From NCBI GenBank assembly GCA_003116995.1, contig BDSL01000086.1, positions 124,001 through 188,000 on the forward strand: a DNA stretch of 64,000 nucleotides, read 5' to 3'. The stretch is from Yamagishiella unicocca. Lineage: Eukaryota; Chlorophyta; Chlorophyceae; Chlamydomonadales; Volvocaceae. The notes beneath the pieces are model-generated. The model saw only the letters and a program-made list of their open reading frames with translations. It did not search any database and was not told where the DNA came from. Below are positions 35,518 through 51,500 of this stretch, piece after piece. How positions within the stretch are numbered: position 1 is the stretch's first letter; the number at the start of each line of letters is the position of its first letter. Position numbers and translations under genes: made by a program.

Positions 35518-38500
35518 TTAAACCGCATCGTCCGCAGCCGCCCCCTCCGGGCGCCGGCGCCGCTTCGTCCTCCTCAGCTCTGCCGCCACGAAGTCGCCCA
35601 GGTGGTACTTGGCGTGGGCCTCCCGCATGGAGGTGGTGACCTGGGCAGCGGGGAGGCGGGGCCGTGGGGCAGCGGGGCGCCAGTATTGGGGTTTTGGGGG
35701 CGCTGCACGCCTTCGCAACGTCATAACCAGCGGTCGGTCAACACGACAGTGACGTGCGGGGTGAGGCACCACCGCGGGGTGAGGCACCACTGCGTCTGAA
35801 CGACGACGAGCAAAAAAGCAGCATGAGCGGCAGCCGTGCGAAAGCGCAGACCAGCTGGCGGGCGGGCGGGGGTGCTACCTCGGGGCTGCGAGGAAAAACG
35901 AAACCTATGTAAGAAGAAAAATCCGTTTGGGACATGACCTTACCGCCATGAGCGCCGCCTGGGGCAGCACCGTGCCCGGGGGCAGCTTGTCCAGGGCCAC
36001 GCGCCGCGCCACCTCGTGCGTCTGCAGTCGGTCGCAGTTCTGCGGCGCAGTGTGGCAGCAGCACGTGCGAGGAGGGGCGGCAGCACGTGCGAGGAGGGGC
36101 GGCAGCACGTGCGAGGAGGAGCGGCAGCACGTGCGAGGAGGAGCGGCAGCACGTGCGAGGAGGGGGGGGCGGGGGCTTGAGGGGAAACACGGAGGCGGCC
36201 GGTACTGTGGGCGGCGGGTGGCGGCTACTCCTCCGGGGGGCGTGGGAAAACCCCTAAAACACACCCCCCACACGCCCCGTGCGACCTCCTGCCAGCGAGC
36301 TGCGTTGCGGTGGACACCCCTCCCTCCCTGCCGCCTGCCGCCTGCCGCCTCTCCGCTGCATTTAACTTCCCTCTCCGCTTCCCCTCCCTTCCATCGCCTC
36401 CCCCAACCGACTCCCCCTCCTGATGGGGCCGGCGGAGCAGCCTCACTGCGAGCGCCAGTCCGCTCTGCTCGCCGGGCTGGCTGCTCCCGGCTGACGGATC
36501 TGAGGCTGGCTGCCCTCCCCCCCCCCCAAGCGACCCTCCTCCTCCTCACCCCCCCACCTGCTGCAGCCGGATGTCCACGTCATGCCGTACCAGCTCCAGC
36601 AGGCTCCACCCCAGACCATCTTGCCGGTTGTGCAGCCTCAGCTTGCTGTTGCCGTGGCGCCACAGGTGAGCCCGCAGACGGGCCTCAAAGGTGCCACCGG
36701 GGCCACAACCAGGGCCGCCGACGGAGCTGCCCCGTCGCTTCGTTACCGCGCCACCCAGCTTGCGCCTGATGGGTTCAGCCGGCGCCGCCACCCCCGCGCC
36801 GGCGAGTCCGAGCCGCCGGCCGCCTCCGCCGCCACCGCCGCCGCCACCCCCCTCGTCGTCGTCGCCGTCGTGCTGCTCCGTCGACGCTGGTCCCGCCGAC
36901 ACGCCCACCGACAAGGCCTGTGCGGGGGAGCCAGGCAGCTGCTGCTGGTGCTGCTGGTGCTGCTGCCACTGAGGCGGTGCCCACAACCTGCCACCGCCGC
37001 CGCCGCTGGTGCCCACGGGCGCCGAAGCAGCAGCTCGCGCCGTCGCCGCCGCCGCCCCCTCCTGTGGCGATCCCGCCCCCAGCCTTTTGTTGAGCTGCGG
37101 GCCCCTGCCGCGCTGCCGCCCAATGAAGGCCAGCATGTCGTACCTCGCCACTGCGGTGTGCATGGCGGCAGCCACCTTGCTCACCAGCTCGGCGGGCGGG
37201 GGCTGGTACGGCGAGGTGGCCAGCAGCCCCCCGTCAGCGGCCCCTCCCTGCTGCCAGCCCTTGACGCGAGCCAGGAAGCGCACGGCCGCGGGGCAGTCCA
37301 GCTGGCTGTCGGGGACCTGCGGGCAGCGGCGGTGCGGGGGGCAGGGCGGAGCAGGGTGGGGGGGTAACTGGCTGGCTGGCTGGCTGGCTCATATAGTACT
37401 ATACGCAATACTACCTGCAATACGTGCTTGGTATCGCTTTGTGGCGAGGGCCGCAGCCGCTATTCCACACTGCTCACCAGCCCCCTCCCCCCGCGGCCTG
37501 GCTGATACGCACTAGCCCCGCCAGCCCCCACCAGCCACACCCTACCGCCCGACCGCACTCGAAGAGCGCCGGGTAGCCAAGGCGGCGGGACACCGCCGGG
37601 CTGCACTCCCCTCGCCCTGCCCCCCCCGCATCCACCAGCTCTGCTGGGCCGCCTCCCTCAGCACCCCACCCCACCTAAACGGATTTTCCTGGCATCCACG
37701 GGTCTTCCTCGAAACCCCACCCCACCCCACCCCTCCCTCCCGCCCAGTCACCCACCAGCTTCTGCTGCGCCGCCCCGTAGCAAGCCACCTCCAGCAGGCT
37801 CCAGGGGAGCCCCTCCTTGCGACAGTGCTGCTTGATCTTGCTGTTGCCCTGGCGGGTGTCGGTTGGGTAAAACCGTTAGCAAGCGGACCCGGAGGGCGGA
37901 ACGGGCAGTAGCCGACGCCGCGGCGACGGCAACGGCCTAGGGGAACCCCGATTTAGCCCCACCGCCGAGCTCCGACCCCCACCTGACCTCAACCCGCCCG
38001 ACCCAGTCTGCACTCGCACGCGGTTGAAGAGCCCTCCGGAACACGCATGCCGCCAGGCTGGTCCAAACCCAACCTTCCTCGAAACCCCTCTTGCCCCATC
38101 CCACCCAGGGTTTGACACGCACCAGCTTCTGCAGGTGCTTCCGGAGCTTGACCTCCAGGGTTTTACGGTCCAGCCGTTTCTTGTACTCCTTCGTCAGCTG
38201 GAGCAGAACTTGTTCGCCGCCGCCACCTCCAGCCGCCACCACAGCCGCAGCGCCATGAGACGCTCCAGGGAGGGACCCGGCAGCTGCCCGAGCAACCGAG
38301 GGGGCGGCGGCTGCGCTCCGTGCGGGCTGGGCGACAGGGACCCCGGATCGAGCCGTGGCCGGGTCGGGAGCGGCTCCAGCGCTGCGGCCGTGATCTGAGC
38401 TGGGGGGTCTGACGGCGGGGTGCTCGCCGGGTTGGGTCGCTCGCGCTGCCAGCGGCACGCTGCGCCAGCTGGTGAGCGGCTGCGGCTGCAGCGGGCCTCG

Positions 38501-38707
38501 TCCTTGCGGCTGACCGCGGCCCTGCGGCTGCAGCGGGCCTCGTCCTTGCGGCTGCTGCTGCTGCTGCTGCCGGGCGCGAGGCTCCACAAGGCTGGTGCGC
38601 TGAGCGGCGGCGCCGTGGGCATACCCGCAGCCGCCCAAGTGCGGCGCGGGCTCCTCCCCCGCCTCCTCCCCTTCCTCCGCCGACTCGTCGGACTCCTCCC
38701 CCTCCTC

Positions 38708-38738
<31 letters not shown>

Positions 38739-40120
38739 TCCTCCTCCGACGACTCCCCCCCCTCCCCCTCCTCCTCCTCCTCCCCCTCCTCCTCCTCCTC
38801 CTCCTCCTCCCCCTCCTCCTCCTCCTCCCCCTCCTCCCCCCCCTCCGACTCCTCAATGACGTAAGGAGCAGCCGCAGTGCCCTCAGCACGCGCCGCCGGG
38901 CCCCGCTGCACCACTCGGTGCACCCCGGCGAGCGATGAGGGCGCAGGTGCGGGCACCCGGGCTGTGCGGGCGGCAACAGCTGCGGCGGCAAGAGGCGCCA
39001 GGGGGCCGCGGCTGGAGTGCGGAGGGGCCGGGGCCAGCTGCTGCCGGGAGCAGGACCCGCCAGGTCCAGCCCCGGCCACGTGGCGTGACGCCTGGTGGGG
39101 GGGCTGAAGCTGCTGGGGTGGGTTCCAGAGGCTGGCGAAGGGTAGCGGCGGCGCTATGCGCTCGCCGCTCCTGGCTGCCGCGGCTGCAGCCGCCCTGCTG
39201 GTGGGGGTGGTTTGGCAGCTGGTGCTCGAGTGCAGTCGCGAGAGGGGCTCGGGAGCTGGGGGCGGCGGCGGGGGCCACACCGAAGGCGGCGGCGGCAGTC
39301 GCAGCAGCCGTTGCTGCAGCGCCTGTCTATCGTAGATGGGGATGGAGGGCTGCATCTCTAGCGCATCCTGATCTTCACCCGGTGGGAAGGAAGCGCCTTG
39401 GGCCGCTGCAGACGTCGACGGCCCAGCTGGGGGCTGCGGCGGTCGGGCCCGCAGCTTGTCTGGCTGCGAACATCGCCCCTGCTGGGGCGGGGCCCGCGCT
39501 TGATCGGCGCGGAGGCTCTCAATCGGTCCGGCCAAGGCACAGGGTCCGTCAAGTGGCTCATCCTTCAGCTCATGCCCCGTATGCCTGGCTGGTGGAGGGA
39601 GGGTATTTGTGAGGGGGGCCGTTGCCCACGTCTGGGTGGCGTGATTTCGCACATGGGGGCGACGGGCTGGGCATCCCCCACGCGGGTCCTCCCGCGTGTG
39701 GCAGTGCGCCGGAGCCTGCTGCAGGACTGGTAACTGTGGCGTGACATCCTGCTGCCGATCGGTAGTGTTCAGCGCAATAAACGACCCGATGATTGCTGCC
39801 AGCTGAGATTCCCAGAACTTTGTCGCCATACTGCGGGAAACCTGTTGCAAAACCAATTCAGGCGTCGTATCCAGCTCATCGCGTTCCATCGCTACAAATT
39901 TAGCGGCCTCGTAGAAGTCGAGGTTTTTCAGTGCCTCGTCCGGGGCCGTTCCATTCCCCTGCTGCCCAACGGCCTCTATGTAGCCAAAAAAGGCCAGCTC
40001 TCCAAACGTCCATCTCATTAGGTTTCTGTCCTGTGCCTTAATGTATGCAATCTTCAGATGCTGGCGTAGGTGTTCCTCCAGGTCAGCGCGCAAGTTATCT
40101 CCTGCATCGTTTTGATTCAA
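35518..40120 (-). CDS. Large acidic protein with three copies of an unrecognised ~45-residue repeat
   Basis: Six exons, all in phase 0: 38123-40120, 37756-37848, 37546-37638, 36558-37316, 35944-36039 and 35518-35640; 1053 residues. The pattern L-x-x-x-L-R-x-H-L ... W-[ST]-[FL]-x-E-[LV] occurs three times. Copy 1 is near the N-terminus (LEEHLRQHL ... MRWTFGELAFFGYIEAV). Copy 2 spans the first splice junction (LEVKLRKHLQKL then GNSKIKQHC ... LPWSLLEVACYG). Copy 3 is near residue 900 (LRAHLWRHGNSKLRLHNRQD ... GWSLLELV). Between copies 1 and 2 are about 350 disordered residues and a Glu/Ser stretch (38690-38850). A Gly run and a basic C-terminus (ELRRTKRRRRPEG) suggest nuclear location. I do not recognise the repeat. 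The 37546-37638 exon is the least certain. Confidence 0.65.
36059..36165. repeat. 22-bp minisatellite with five CACGTG motifs, intronic
   Basis: Five copies of CAGCACGTGCGAGGAGGGGCGG at 22-bp spacing lie in the intron between exons 36558-37316 and 35944-36039. Each copy contains the palindrome CACGTG, the core of plant G-boxes. Confidence 0.93.
37676..37718 (+). repeat. Short intronic repeat family, copy 2
   Basis: Plus strand TAAACGGATTTTCC, TGGCATCCACGGGTCTTCC, TCGAAACCCC. It lies in an intron of the triple-repeat gene, antisense to it. A half copy (CCTTCCTCGAAACCCC) is near 38081-38096 in the neighbouring intron. Confidence 0.75.
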
Positions 40121-41165
40121 CTAACGTGAAGCCGCAAACCCACAAGCCAGGTTCGAAACTGAACAGCTCACCATGCTTCCGCTTCCGCTGTCCAGAACCC
40201 TTCACAAGAGAGCCTAAACGCTCCATCGCCGACTCTACCCGTGTATGGGGCCCCAGCAGAAACCAATGAAATGCCTTGAGGATGCCGGCTACGCGCCGTG
40301 TTGTTAGATGTCCTGCCTAGCCATCGTTCGTCTAGCCGCTAACGTATTGTAAGAGCACAAATTTCACGTTTTCATGGCTTTCATAGGTCGGAAGAGATAA
40401 CGAAATATGTTACAAAGGTAAACCTCGTTGCCCCGAGGACAAAGTTCAGAGATGTACGACACTGCCAAGCAGCGGTGCAGTTTGCAGCGCCAGTGGCACA
40501 GTGTGCAATATTCTCCAATGCCAATCGTGTTCTGATACCAGCAATGGAACGATCGCGTTGACAGCCCGCCTGCGCTGACAGCTCCGTGCCAACGCAGGAA
40601 TAAAAGAAATGCGGGGCACGCCGCACCACAACATAGCCCAAATTTGGCTGGTCCGTTATCCAATGTTTCCCACCGGTGGCTGGCCAATGTCCTCCTCCAG
40701 AACATGTGTAAACAGCTTGATCATCAGCCCGAAACTTCCTTGAAGCCCGCAAACCTGGTAAAGCCGCAGCCCGCCCGCCAGTGCAAACGCCCAATCAGGG
40801 GCAAGCACCTTGATTACTACCGAAACGGCAGCGACGCCCTTTTCCACAAGGGTCAAGCAACAATGGGCCGACGGTGCCACCGCCTGCCATTAGAAGCTCG
40901 CCCGCCGCCAGTCAGCCAGCAACCCCTACGTTTCACGCCCAAGCTACCTGGACAAACTCCTACGCTACCTGACACGCCATCGGCGTCCACCCGAGTGGGC
41001 CCTGGCCCTCGCGGCCCACCCTCGGCAACCCCTCTGCACGGCCCCCACTAACCCCCCACCATGCCTTCGCCCCCCGTCAACCCTCAAAGTTATCCGTTGC
41101 CAGGCCCAGACATCTCATCACCCACACATCGCTCAACGCCTTACGCCGTCACCTAAGCACACAGG
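40121..41165. other. Intergenic region between the triple-repeat gene and CDKC
   Basis: About 1 kb. The minus-strand ORFs here (up to 137 codons) have unremarkable composition and no recognisable motif, so I do not call a gene. A TTACA near 40407 may be the CDKC poly(A) signal. Confidence 0.4.
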
Positions 41166-45133
<3,968 letters not shown>

Positions 45134-45517
45134 CTTGGTAAGAACGACTGGAGCAAATAGTGTGGTGATGTACCAGGGCCGTGGCCGCCGGCCCACCTAA
45201 CAATTAAGTCAGGAGCAGCTGCCAAACGGTATGCAACTAATTAAAAGTATGTGAGTCTCGGTGTCAACGTAAGAGTGCCTCGTGCTGTCTGCTGTGAAGG
45301 CCATGGTGCCTTGCAACACGCCTTACTAGACTCGTGCCGTACTGTTCATTCCCTAATTGGCGAGGTTACCTCTCCGCCAAATTAATCGATCAATCTCTCT
45401 GCCTCACACTACTATACTGAGCGTAACATATTGTTGCGCTGGTTTCCTCTGTCTAGCTAAGCCGCGCAACCATATTGCATACCAAGAGGAGCCTGTGACT
45501 TCAGGTTCCAGCTTGCA
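45134..45517. promoter_or_regulatory. Divergent promoter region of CDKC and the BolA3-like gene
   Basis: Only 384 bp separate the two start codons, so both promoters and 5' UTRs share this AT-richer stretch. No TATA box is obvious. Confidence 0.5.
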
Positions 45518-46022
45518 ATGTTCCGGGGGTCATCGGGCCCGCTTTTGCGTCGGGTGCGAGAGTTCTGCACGGTTGCTGGCTCGGAGACGGAGAAGGCCAT
45601 AGCTAGCAAGCTCAAGGCAGCCCTCCAGGGAGTGCAGCGCGTGGAAGTGCAAGACACCAGCGGAGGATGCGGATCCATGTACCGGATAGCCATCGTGGCT
45701 GAAGACTTCAAGTGGGTAATGACGGGGGCCGGGTGTGGACTAGAACCATCGCCCCTACGAGCGCACGTGCGTGAAGCACGAGTAAGGGTATTCATCGATG
45801 TTGCAGGTTAACCATGTGGGACAGGTGTTTCAGTTTTCCGGGCCGGGTGACCTACCTACGGTGGATGATCTGATCGCAGCTGCTTACCGTTGTCGTGTGA
45901 CCTGCCTGCCTGACTGCAGGGGCAAGCCCATCGTAAAGCAGCACCAGCTCGTCCACCGCATCCTGGCAGTGGACCTCAAGCAGTGGCACGGACTGACACT
46001 GGAGACACGGGCTCCGCCATGA
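45518..46022 (+). CDS. BolA-like protein, BOLA3 type, mitochondrial
   Basis: Two exons in phase, 45518-45711 and 45920-46022; 98 residues, the usual size for BOLA3. BolA proteins work with monothiol glutaredoxins; BOLA3 helps deliver Fe-S clusters to mitochondrial acceptor proteins. The fold signature SGGCGSMYRIAI carries the Cys that marks the BOLA3 group, and KQHQLVHRIL carries the conserved C-terminal His. The N-terminus MFRGSSGPLLRRVREF is basic, amphipathic and acid-free before VREF, as in a mitochondrial presequence. The intron interrupts FK/GKP. Confidence 0.92.
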
Positions 46023-46203
46023 GCGACAGCGGTTTCGGAGCGGGGGGTGCAGCAGGCGTGGTCGTGGTGCGCATGGATCGTTGTTGGACGTTCCAACGAT
46101 ACGAGGAGGGCCGGCAGGCCATCAGAGCTGAGGATGCTTAATGGCGGCGCGGAGGCGGCGTGGAACCTTGGGGCCAGGGACACCTTATGAGTGCTAACCA
46201 GTT

Positions 46204-46275
46204 TGCTCCAGACACACGTGTGCTCCAGACACACGTGTGCTCCAGACACACGTGTGCTCCAGACACACGTGTGCT
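46204..46275. repeat. 17-bp tandem repeat with ACACGTGT, four copies
   Basis: Four copies of TGCTCCAGACACACGTG lie about 180 bp after the BolA3 stop, probably in its 3' UTR. Each copy contains the palindrome ACACGTGT. Confidence 0.93.
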
Positions 46276-46665
46276 CCACGCAATCCGTTGGCGAGCGAGG
46301 GCGTCGGGTTCGCGATTGTCTTTACACTCCCATTTCACCAAGCTGAGGGCCTGTCGCGCAGAGCTGGATGAGGGCGCAGGGCCCAGAGAGGCCGGCTCTT
46401 GGGTTGTAGGCCGTAATGGTAGCTACAGCTACCAAGGTGACTTTTGGTCGCTTGCTCGGGGATGGCTGCACTCCCCTGGATAACGGCGCTTTTGCCTAAG
46501 CAAGCTAACGAACCATTTAAGAAGCGGTAGGTGTTTCACAAATGAACGCGACCGCGAGTTAGCAGAACGGCTGACGGCCGAGCTGCCCAACTTGGTGTCT
46601 CTACAAACGAGGAAATCCATTGACGGTGTCCAGCGCCGGCGCAGAGATCCTCAGCACTTATTATC

Positions 46666-46670
46666 TGTAA
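46666..46670 (+). terminator. TGTAA, candidate poly(A) signal of the BolA3-like gene
   Basis: This TGTAA lies about 640 bp after the stop, a typical distance for volvocine 3' UTRs. Confidence 0.4.
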
Positions 46671-46739
46671 CATCTTGTCGTTAGCTGTCGCCCTGGCCGC
46701 TCCCAGTGCGCTTGACTTCGGCTGCTACACGCTCCGGGC

Positions 46740-47430
46740 TGTTTCACGCCGGCCGGCGGCGCCTTTCCCACCTGGGGGGGCGGGTGCTGTCGGGGGCACC
46801 CACCCGTTCCTCCATGTGGTTGGTGGTCGCTTGCGGGATGCTGGCTGAAACCTGGCTGCCCTGGACGGCCTGAGCGGTTCCTGCCTGGTGCTCGTCGTGG
46901 GCCGCTTGTCCGCCTGTCTGGTGTCTTCTGTGCTCGGGGCTGTTTTCGTTTTTTCTCCCATGCGGTTTGCTACGCCTAGTTGTTTCTGTTGTCTGCGACC
47001 GTGTTGGTGGGCGCGCCTGTGGCGCCGTCCCGTTTTGCGTTTCCGCCGCCCTCTTAGCCTGGGTTTGTTGGGATTGCCCGTCGTGCTGAAGTTCCCTTTG
47101 CTGGCCGGCTTTTAGGGTGGGGAGTTTTCGCATGTGGGTGGTGCCCTGGGCCGCTGGGGTTTTATGTCCCCAGCCCGTCGGTCCGAGCTGGCTGGTCCCG
47201 CAGTTTTCCCTGCTGTGATTCGCCCTGTTGGGCGCGGCGGGGTTCGCGAGATGCTTCAGCACCTCAATGCTAGAATTCTGTTGATTGCATGATTGCTACT
47301 ACGAATGTATTTCCCTATGCCCTTAGGGACGTCTGCTGTCTGCTATCGCTGGCTTCTCGTACGGTGAGGTCTCGGTAAGGGGCCCGCTCTTGTCCTGGCC
47401 TCGCCCGGGCTTGCGGACACTGTAGCATAT
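46740..47430. repeat. Dispersed repeat, copy B, with a gag-like minus-strand ORF
   Basis: 47083-47430 matches copy A at 13840-14290. Upstream, a minus-strand ORF (46744-47262, 172 codons) encodes a basic protein rich in Gln, Thr, Arg and Pro without recognisable domains, resembling the composition of a retroelement Gag/ORF1. The right part carries an insert (about 47249-47330) missing from copy A. I read this as a degraded transposable element fragment. Confidence 0.6.
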
Positions 47431-48586
47431 CATCAACACATAACCTTATCATTATCAGACCCGGGCGCAGCGCGCACCGATATCCACACGCACTGGAGTT
47501 TTCGCGGCTGCACGGTAAGCTACCACACTGTACCCCACCGTACCCCCGCCTACCGGGTCTGATCGTTACCGTTCTTGCTCTCTATCGCCTGAACTGTAGA
47601 TGTAAAACCATTGGCTCTGGCCTCCCTTGCCTTACCCTTTTGTCCTAATGTTACATTGTCCACAAGCTCGGGCGAGCCCAAGACAAAAGAGTGGCATACC
47701 GAGACCTCATGTCACAGATCTCATTGATTCGCCAGCCAAGTTGAGCACACTCTGCTGTCGGCATGTCAGCGCAGCGATTTGCTTCCATTGGAGCGCATCT
47801 GCGCGTGCGTGCCTACCGGGTAACCACCCACGCAGCTGTTAATCCATGCAGACGCAGCCTCGTTGAGATGTCACCCCAAGCACAGTGGGGTAGAATAGGA
47901 AACTACCCAATATACTTGCTGTCTTGGTTTCGCCTACTACTCTGTGAACCGTCCGTGCGTTGTGCCATGTTGTGCCCATGCGCCGTGCATTGACAGCTCA
48001 TTACAGCGAACACAGCACGGAAACTTCCGGTTCGATGGATGACTGCGTACAACGACGCACTACTGTAACGCGATGGACTTACAGGAATTCCTCAAGGGGC
48101 TTCTAGAGGTCTTGTATTGAGAGCGCGGTATCCGCAGACCACTTGGTTCGCTAGTTTAGTTGCCACCGCTGCTATTTAAACGACAGCTATCTTCTATAAG
48201 GGTACTTTTGCGCGAGGATTTTAGGGAGTCAGCCTGTGCAAGGAGTTGGGCGGGCTGTCCGCAAATGAGGCCCTCACTGGTATTGCGTTTTTATACTGCT
48301 TCATAGGCTGATAGGCCAAATCACTCGCGCTATCTCTGGCTGAGCTTGAGGCGAATCGTTCTTGCCCGGCCGACGTTAAAGACGACGACAAAAGGACGTT
48401 GGAAACGCGGGGTCGGCTCGGCCGAACCGAGGACGCGCAAATCGTGAAGTGCCCCATTTCGTGCCGATATTATGGATGCGAAGTTTGATACCTTCGACAC
48501 CTAAAGGGGACCTGCTCGTCGGTTGACATCCACCGCTACGATATATTTGCGTCGGCTGTGCGTCGCGGAGGCCGCTGGCGTTCAGC
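47431..48586. other. Intergenic spacer before the TKL-like gene
   Basis: No gene or repeat recognised. Moderately AT-rich sequence that should include the promoter and 5' UTR of the gene starting at 48587. Confidence 0.4.
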
Positions 48587-51500
48587 ATGATGCGCCGTTT
48601 CCTCGCGTGCTGTTTGCCCGTCAAACATGGCACCAGGGCATCAACATCAACAAACGCGACTGTCGACGAAGGTTTTGATCCTCCCAATCAGGGAGCCCTC
48701 CAACTCGCAAGCCCCGCGGAAGCCGCCGAAGAACAACACAGCATCGAGGTGCAAAGAGTACTGGCAGCGGTTGTCATGACAGATGACTCTGGTGGGACAA
48801 CAGCCACAGCCGCCCCGCCTGGCCACGCCCAAGCCTACAGCGGTCCCGCCTGGCACCCTTCTCCCGCTCTCTCCTGGTCCCAAGCGGGCCACGAGCAGTC
48901 CTCTGTGGTCGACGCCATGCTGGAGGGCGTCAGGGGCCTCCTGCACTCGGACGGCGGCGCCACCACCACCTTCACCACCACCGGCACCGCCAGCGAGGCC
49001 ACCCTGTTGTCCATGCCGCCCGTCTTCGTTTCTCCCTCCGCCTCCGCCCTGTACACCCCCGGCAGCATCATCTGCCTGGACCCCCCGGGGGCCAGGGGAA
49101 GCGAGACGGGCGGCACGTCCGAGCCCCATCCGGGCAACTGCCATCCGGCGGCCGGGGGCAGCGCCGGGACCTCCATCTCCACGTCCTCCTTCCGGTCGCG
49201 AGCAGCCGCCGGGCCGGTGGTGGCCGGTCCTGCGGGGCAGCTGAGCGTCGGCGCCGCGGTGCGTGCTGCGGTGCAGGCCCCCCGCCGCCGCCCCTCCTCG
49301 CTCCCCCGCCACCGCAGGCGGACCTACAGCAACAGCAGCATCCGGCTGCAGTCCGCCGCGGGAGCGACCAGCAGCGTCGGCAGCGGCAGCGGCAGCGGCA
49401 GGGCGGCCAGCGCCGTCTACGGCTCCGGAGCCGCCGCCGTCGCCGCCGCCGCCGCCGCCAACCCGCAGTCTCTGTCATCCTCGCCGTCCCGGGAGGTCAT
49501 CAAGCGCATGCCGCTAGCTGCCCTGCTGCAGCGCCGTACAAGCTGCCCCTCATCGACTCACCCCCACGGCAACTCCATGGCCGTAGCGGCTGGCGGTGGT
49601 GTCGTACCCGCACCTGGGGGGTCTGCTGAGGCCCCTGATCCCTCCTGGCGGCTGCTCCCCACCGCCAACATCACCGCCAACACCCGCAGCAGCGGAAACA
49701 GCAACAGCAACGGCAACAGCAACGGCAACGGCAACGGCAGCACCCCCAACACGGCGTCGGGCCGCAGCGGGTCGGCCGTACCTCACCGAGTTGCTGCTGC
49801 TGTGCCCATCACTGTGGGCGGGGCGGCGGAGCGCGCGGCGGCGCTCCTGGGCACCTGGGACTCGTCAGCCTACTCCGGCAGACAAGGGACGCGGGGCCAG
49901 CCGGAGGTCCAGCTGCTGCTCAGAGGCGACCTAGGTACCTCACCCGCGTGGGCGCAGCAGGGAGAGGGGGCGGAGGCGGAGAAGGCGGAACGTAGGGGCC
50001 AGGCGGCTGCCGCGGCGGCGGTTTCGGTGGCGCGGGCCGCAGCCGTGATCGCGCGGCGGTGCTTCCGCGGCGGCAGGTCCGCGCAGGCGGCGGGTCGCGG
50101 CCACCGGGCCGGAGATGCGCCGCAGCCGCTGCTGCTGCTGCAGGGGGAGGAGGAGCTGGGAGCGCCGGCGGGAGGCGGCAGCGGCCTTGGGGGGACGGGG
50201 GCTGGGGCTGCGGCTGGGACGGGGGCTGGGACTGGGACTGCGGCTGGGACTGCGGCTGGGACTGCGGCTGGGACTGCGGCTGGGACTGCGGCTGGGACTG
50301 CGGCTGGGACTGCGGCTGGGACTGGGTCTAGGGCTGGCAGCACCGCCAGCGGCAGCCGGCTGCGGCGCTGCCACGTCGCCAGCTCCAGCACCCCTGCCGC
50401 GTTAGTCATGCCCGGCGGCGTGGCTATGTCCGCCACGGCGCACTCGCTGCTCGCCGACGGGGTCACGCCCAGCTGCTCCGGAACCGACACCAACACCAAC
50501 ACCAACACTGTGTGTGACGGCCCGGAGCTGGACTCGGAGGCGGGCCTGGCGGCCATGTCGGGTGCGGCCGCCCCGCGCCAGGTCAGCAGCAGCCTGTCCA
50601 CCGCCGTGACCCACTCGCCGGCCAGCAACCACAAGCCGGGCAGCAGCACCGACGGCGGCAGCGGCGCCGCAGCACGGGCCACCGCCTCGCTACCGGTGGG
50701 CCGAGTGGGTCCCGGCAGACCCACGGGTCGCGGCAGCGCCCACACCTCCATCTCCACCAGCAGCCACCACGGACACCGGCCGGCCAGCACCCCGGCGGGC
50801 TGCTTACCGCGGTGCACTACCGCGTCAACCCACCCGGCAGGCTCCGCCGCTCGTGGGCCTGCCGGGGGGAGCCTGGGCGCCCTAGGAGCCACGCGACCAG
50901 CTCCGCGCCGCCTCCTGGCTGCGCCGCTGGTGCCGCTGCTGCCGGACGCAGTGGCCTCGGAACCCGTAGTGGGGGACATGCCGGGGCTGCAGGGCGGCGC
51001 GCTGGCCGGGCTGCTGGCGGATGTGACGGGTGCGGTGCAGCCGCTGCCGCCGGGACCTGCGGGCGGGCGGTCGAGCATCATCAGGGGTGGGTCGGTGGAT
51101 CGGTGGGTGCCACGGTCGGGCAGGCGCAGTGCAGCCACCAGGGCACAGCACCGCGCTGTCCTGCTCCGCGTTGCGTTGCGTTGCGTTGAGTTAAGTTGCT
51201 TTCAAGAGGCGTCCGGGCCCCCTCCCTGCCCCCCCGCCCCCCGGCGCCCTTCCCCGCAGCATGCGCCGCATCCTGCCTGGCCCGGTGGCCGCAATCCGTC
51301 CTAGCAGGGGTTAGCGCTGTGCACGTCTCACGCTTTCGTGCCGCCCCTTGCAACCAGCTTCTCCCGCGCATCGGGCTCACGTGCTCGCGTTGCCATCGCT
51401 CCGAACCTCCTCCGCTCCCAACTCTCCGCCCCTCCGCCTCCCACCGCCCCCTCCCAACCCCCTCCAGGCACGTGGAGAGGCCTCCCTGTAGCGGTCAAGG

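Noticed and set aside
38420..38938. Plus-strand Leu-rich ORF of 172 codons
   Set aside because: It is the antisense of the Glu/Gln-rich coding region of the triple-repeat protein.
40364..40794. Minus-strand ORF of 137 codons
   Set aside because: No recognisable motif, no definable splice partners, and ordinary composition for chance ORFs here.
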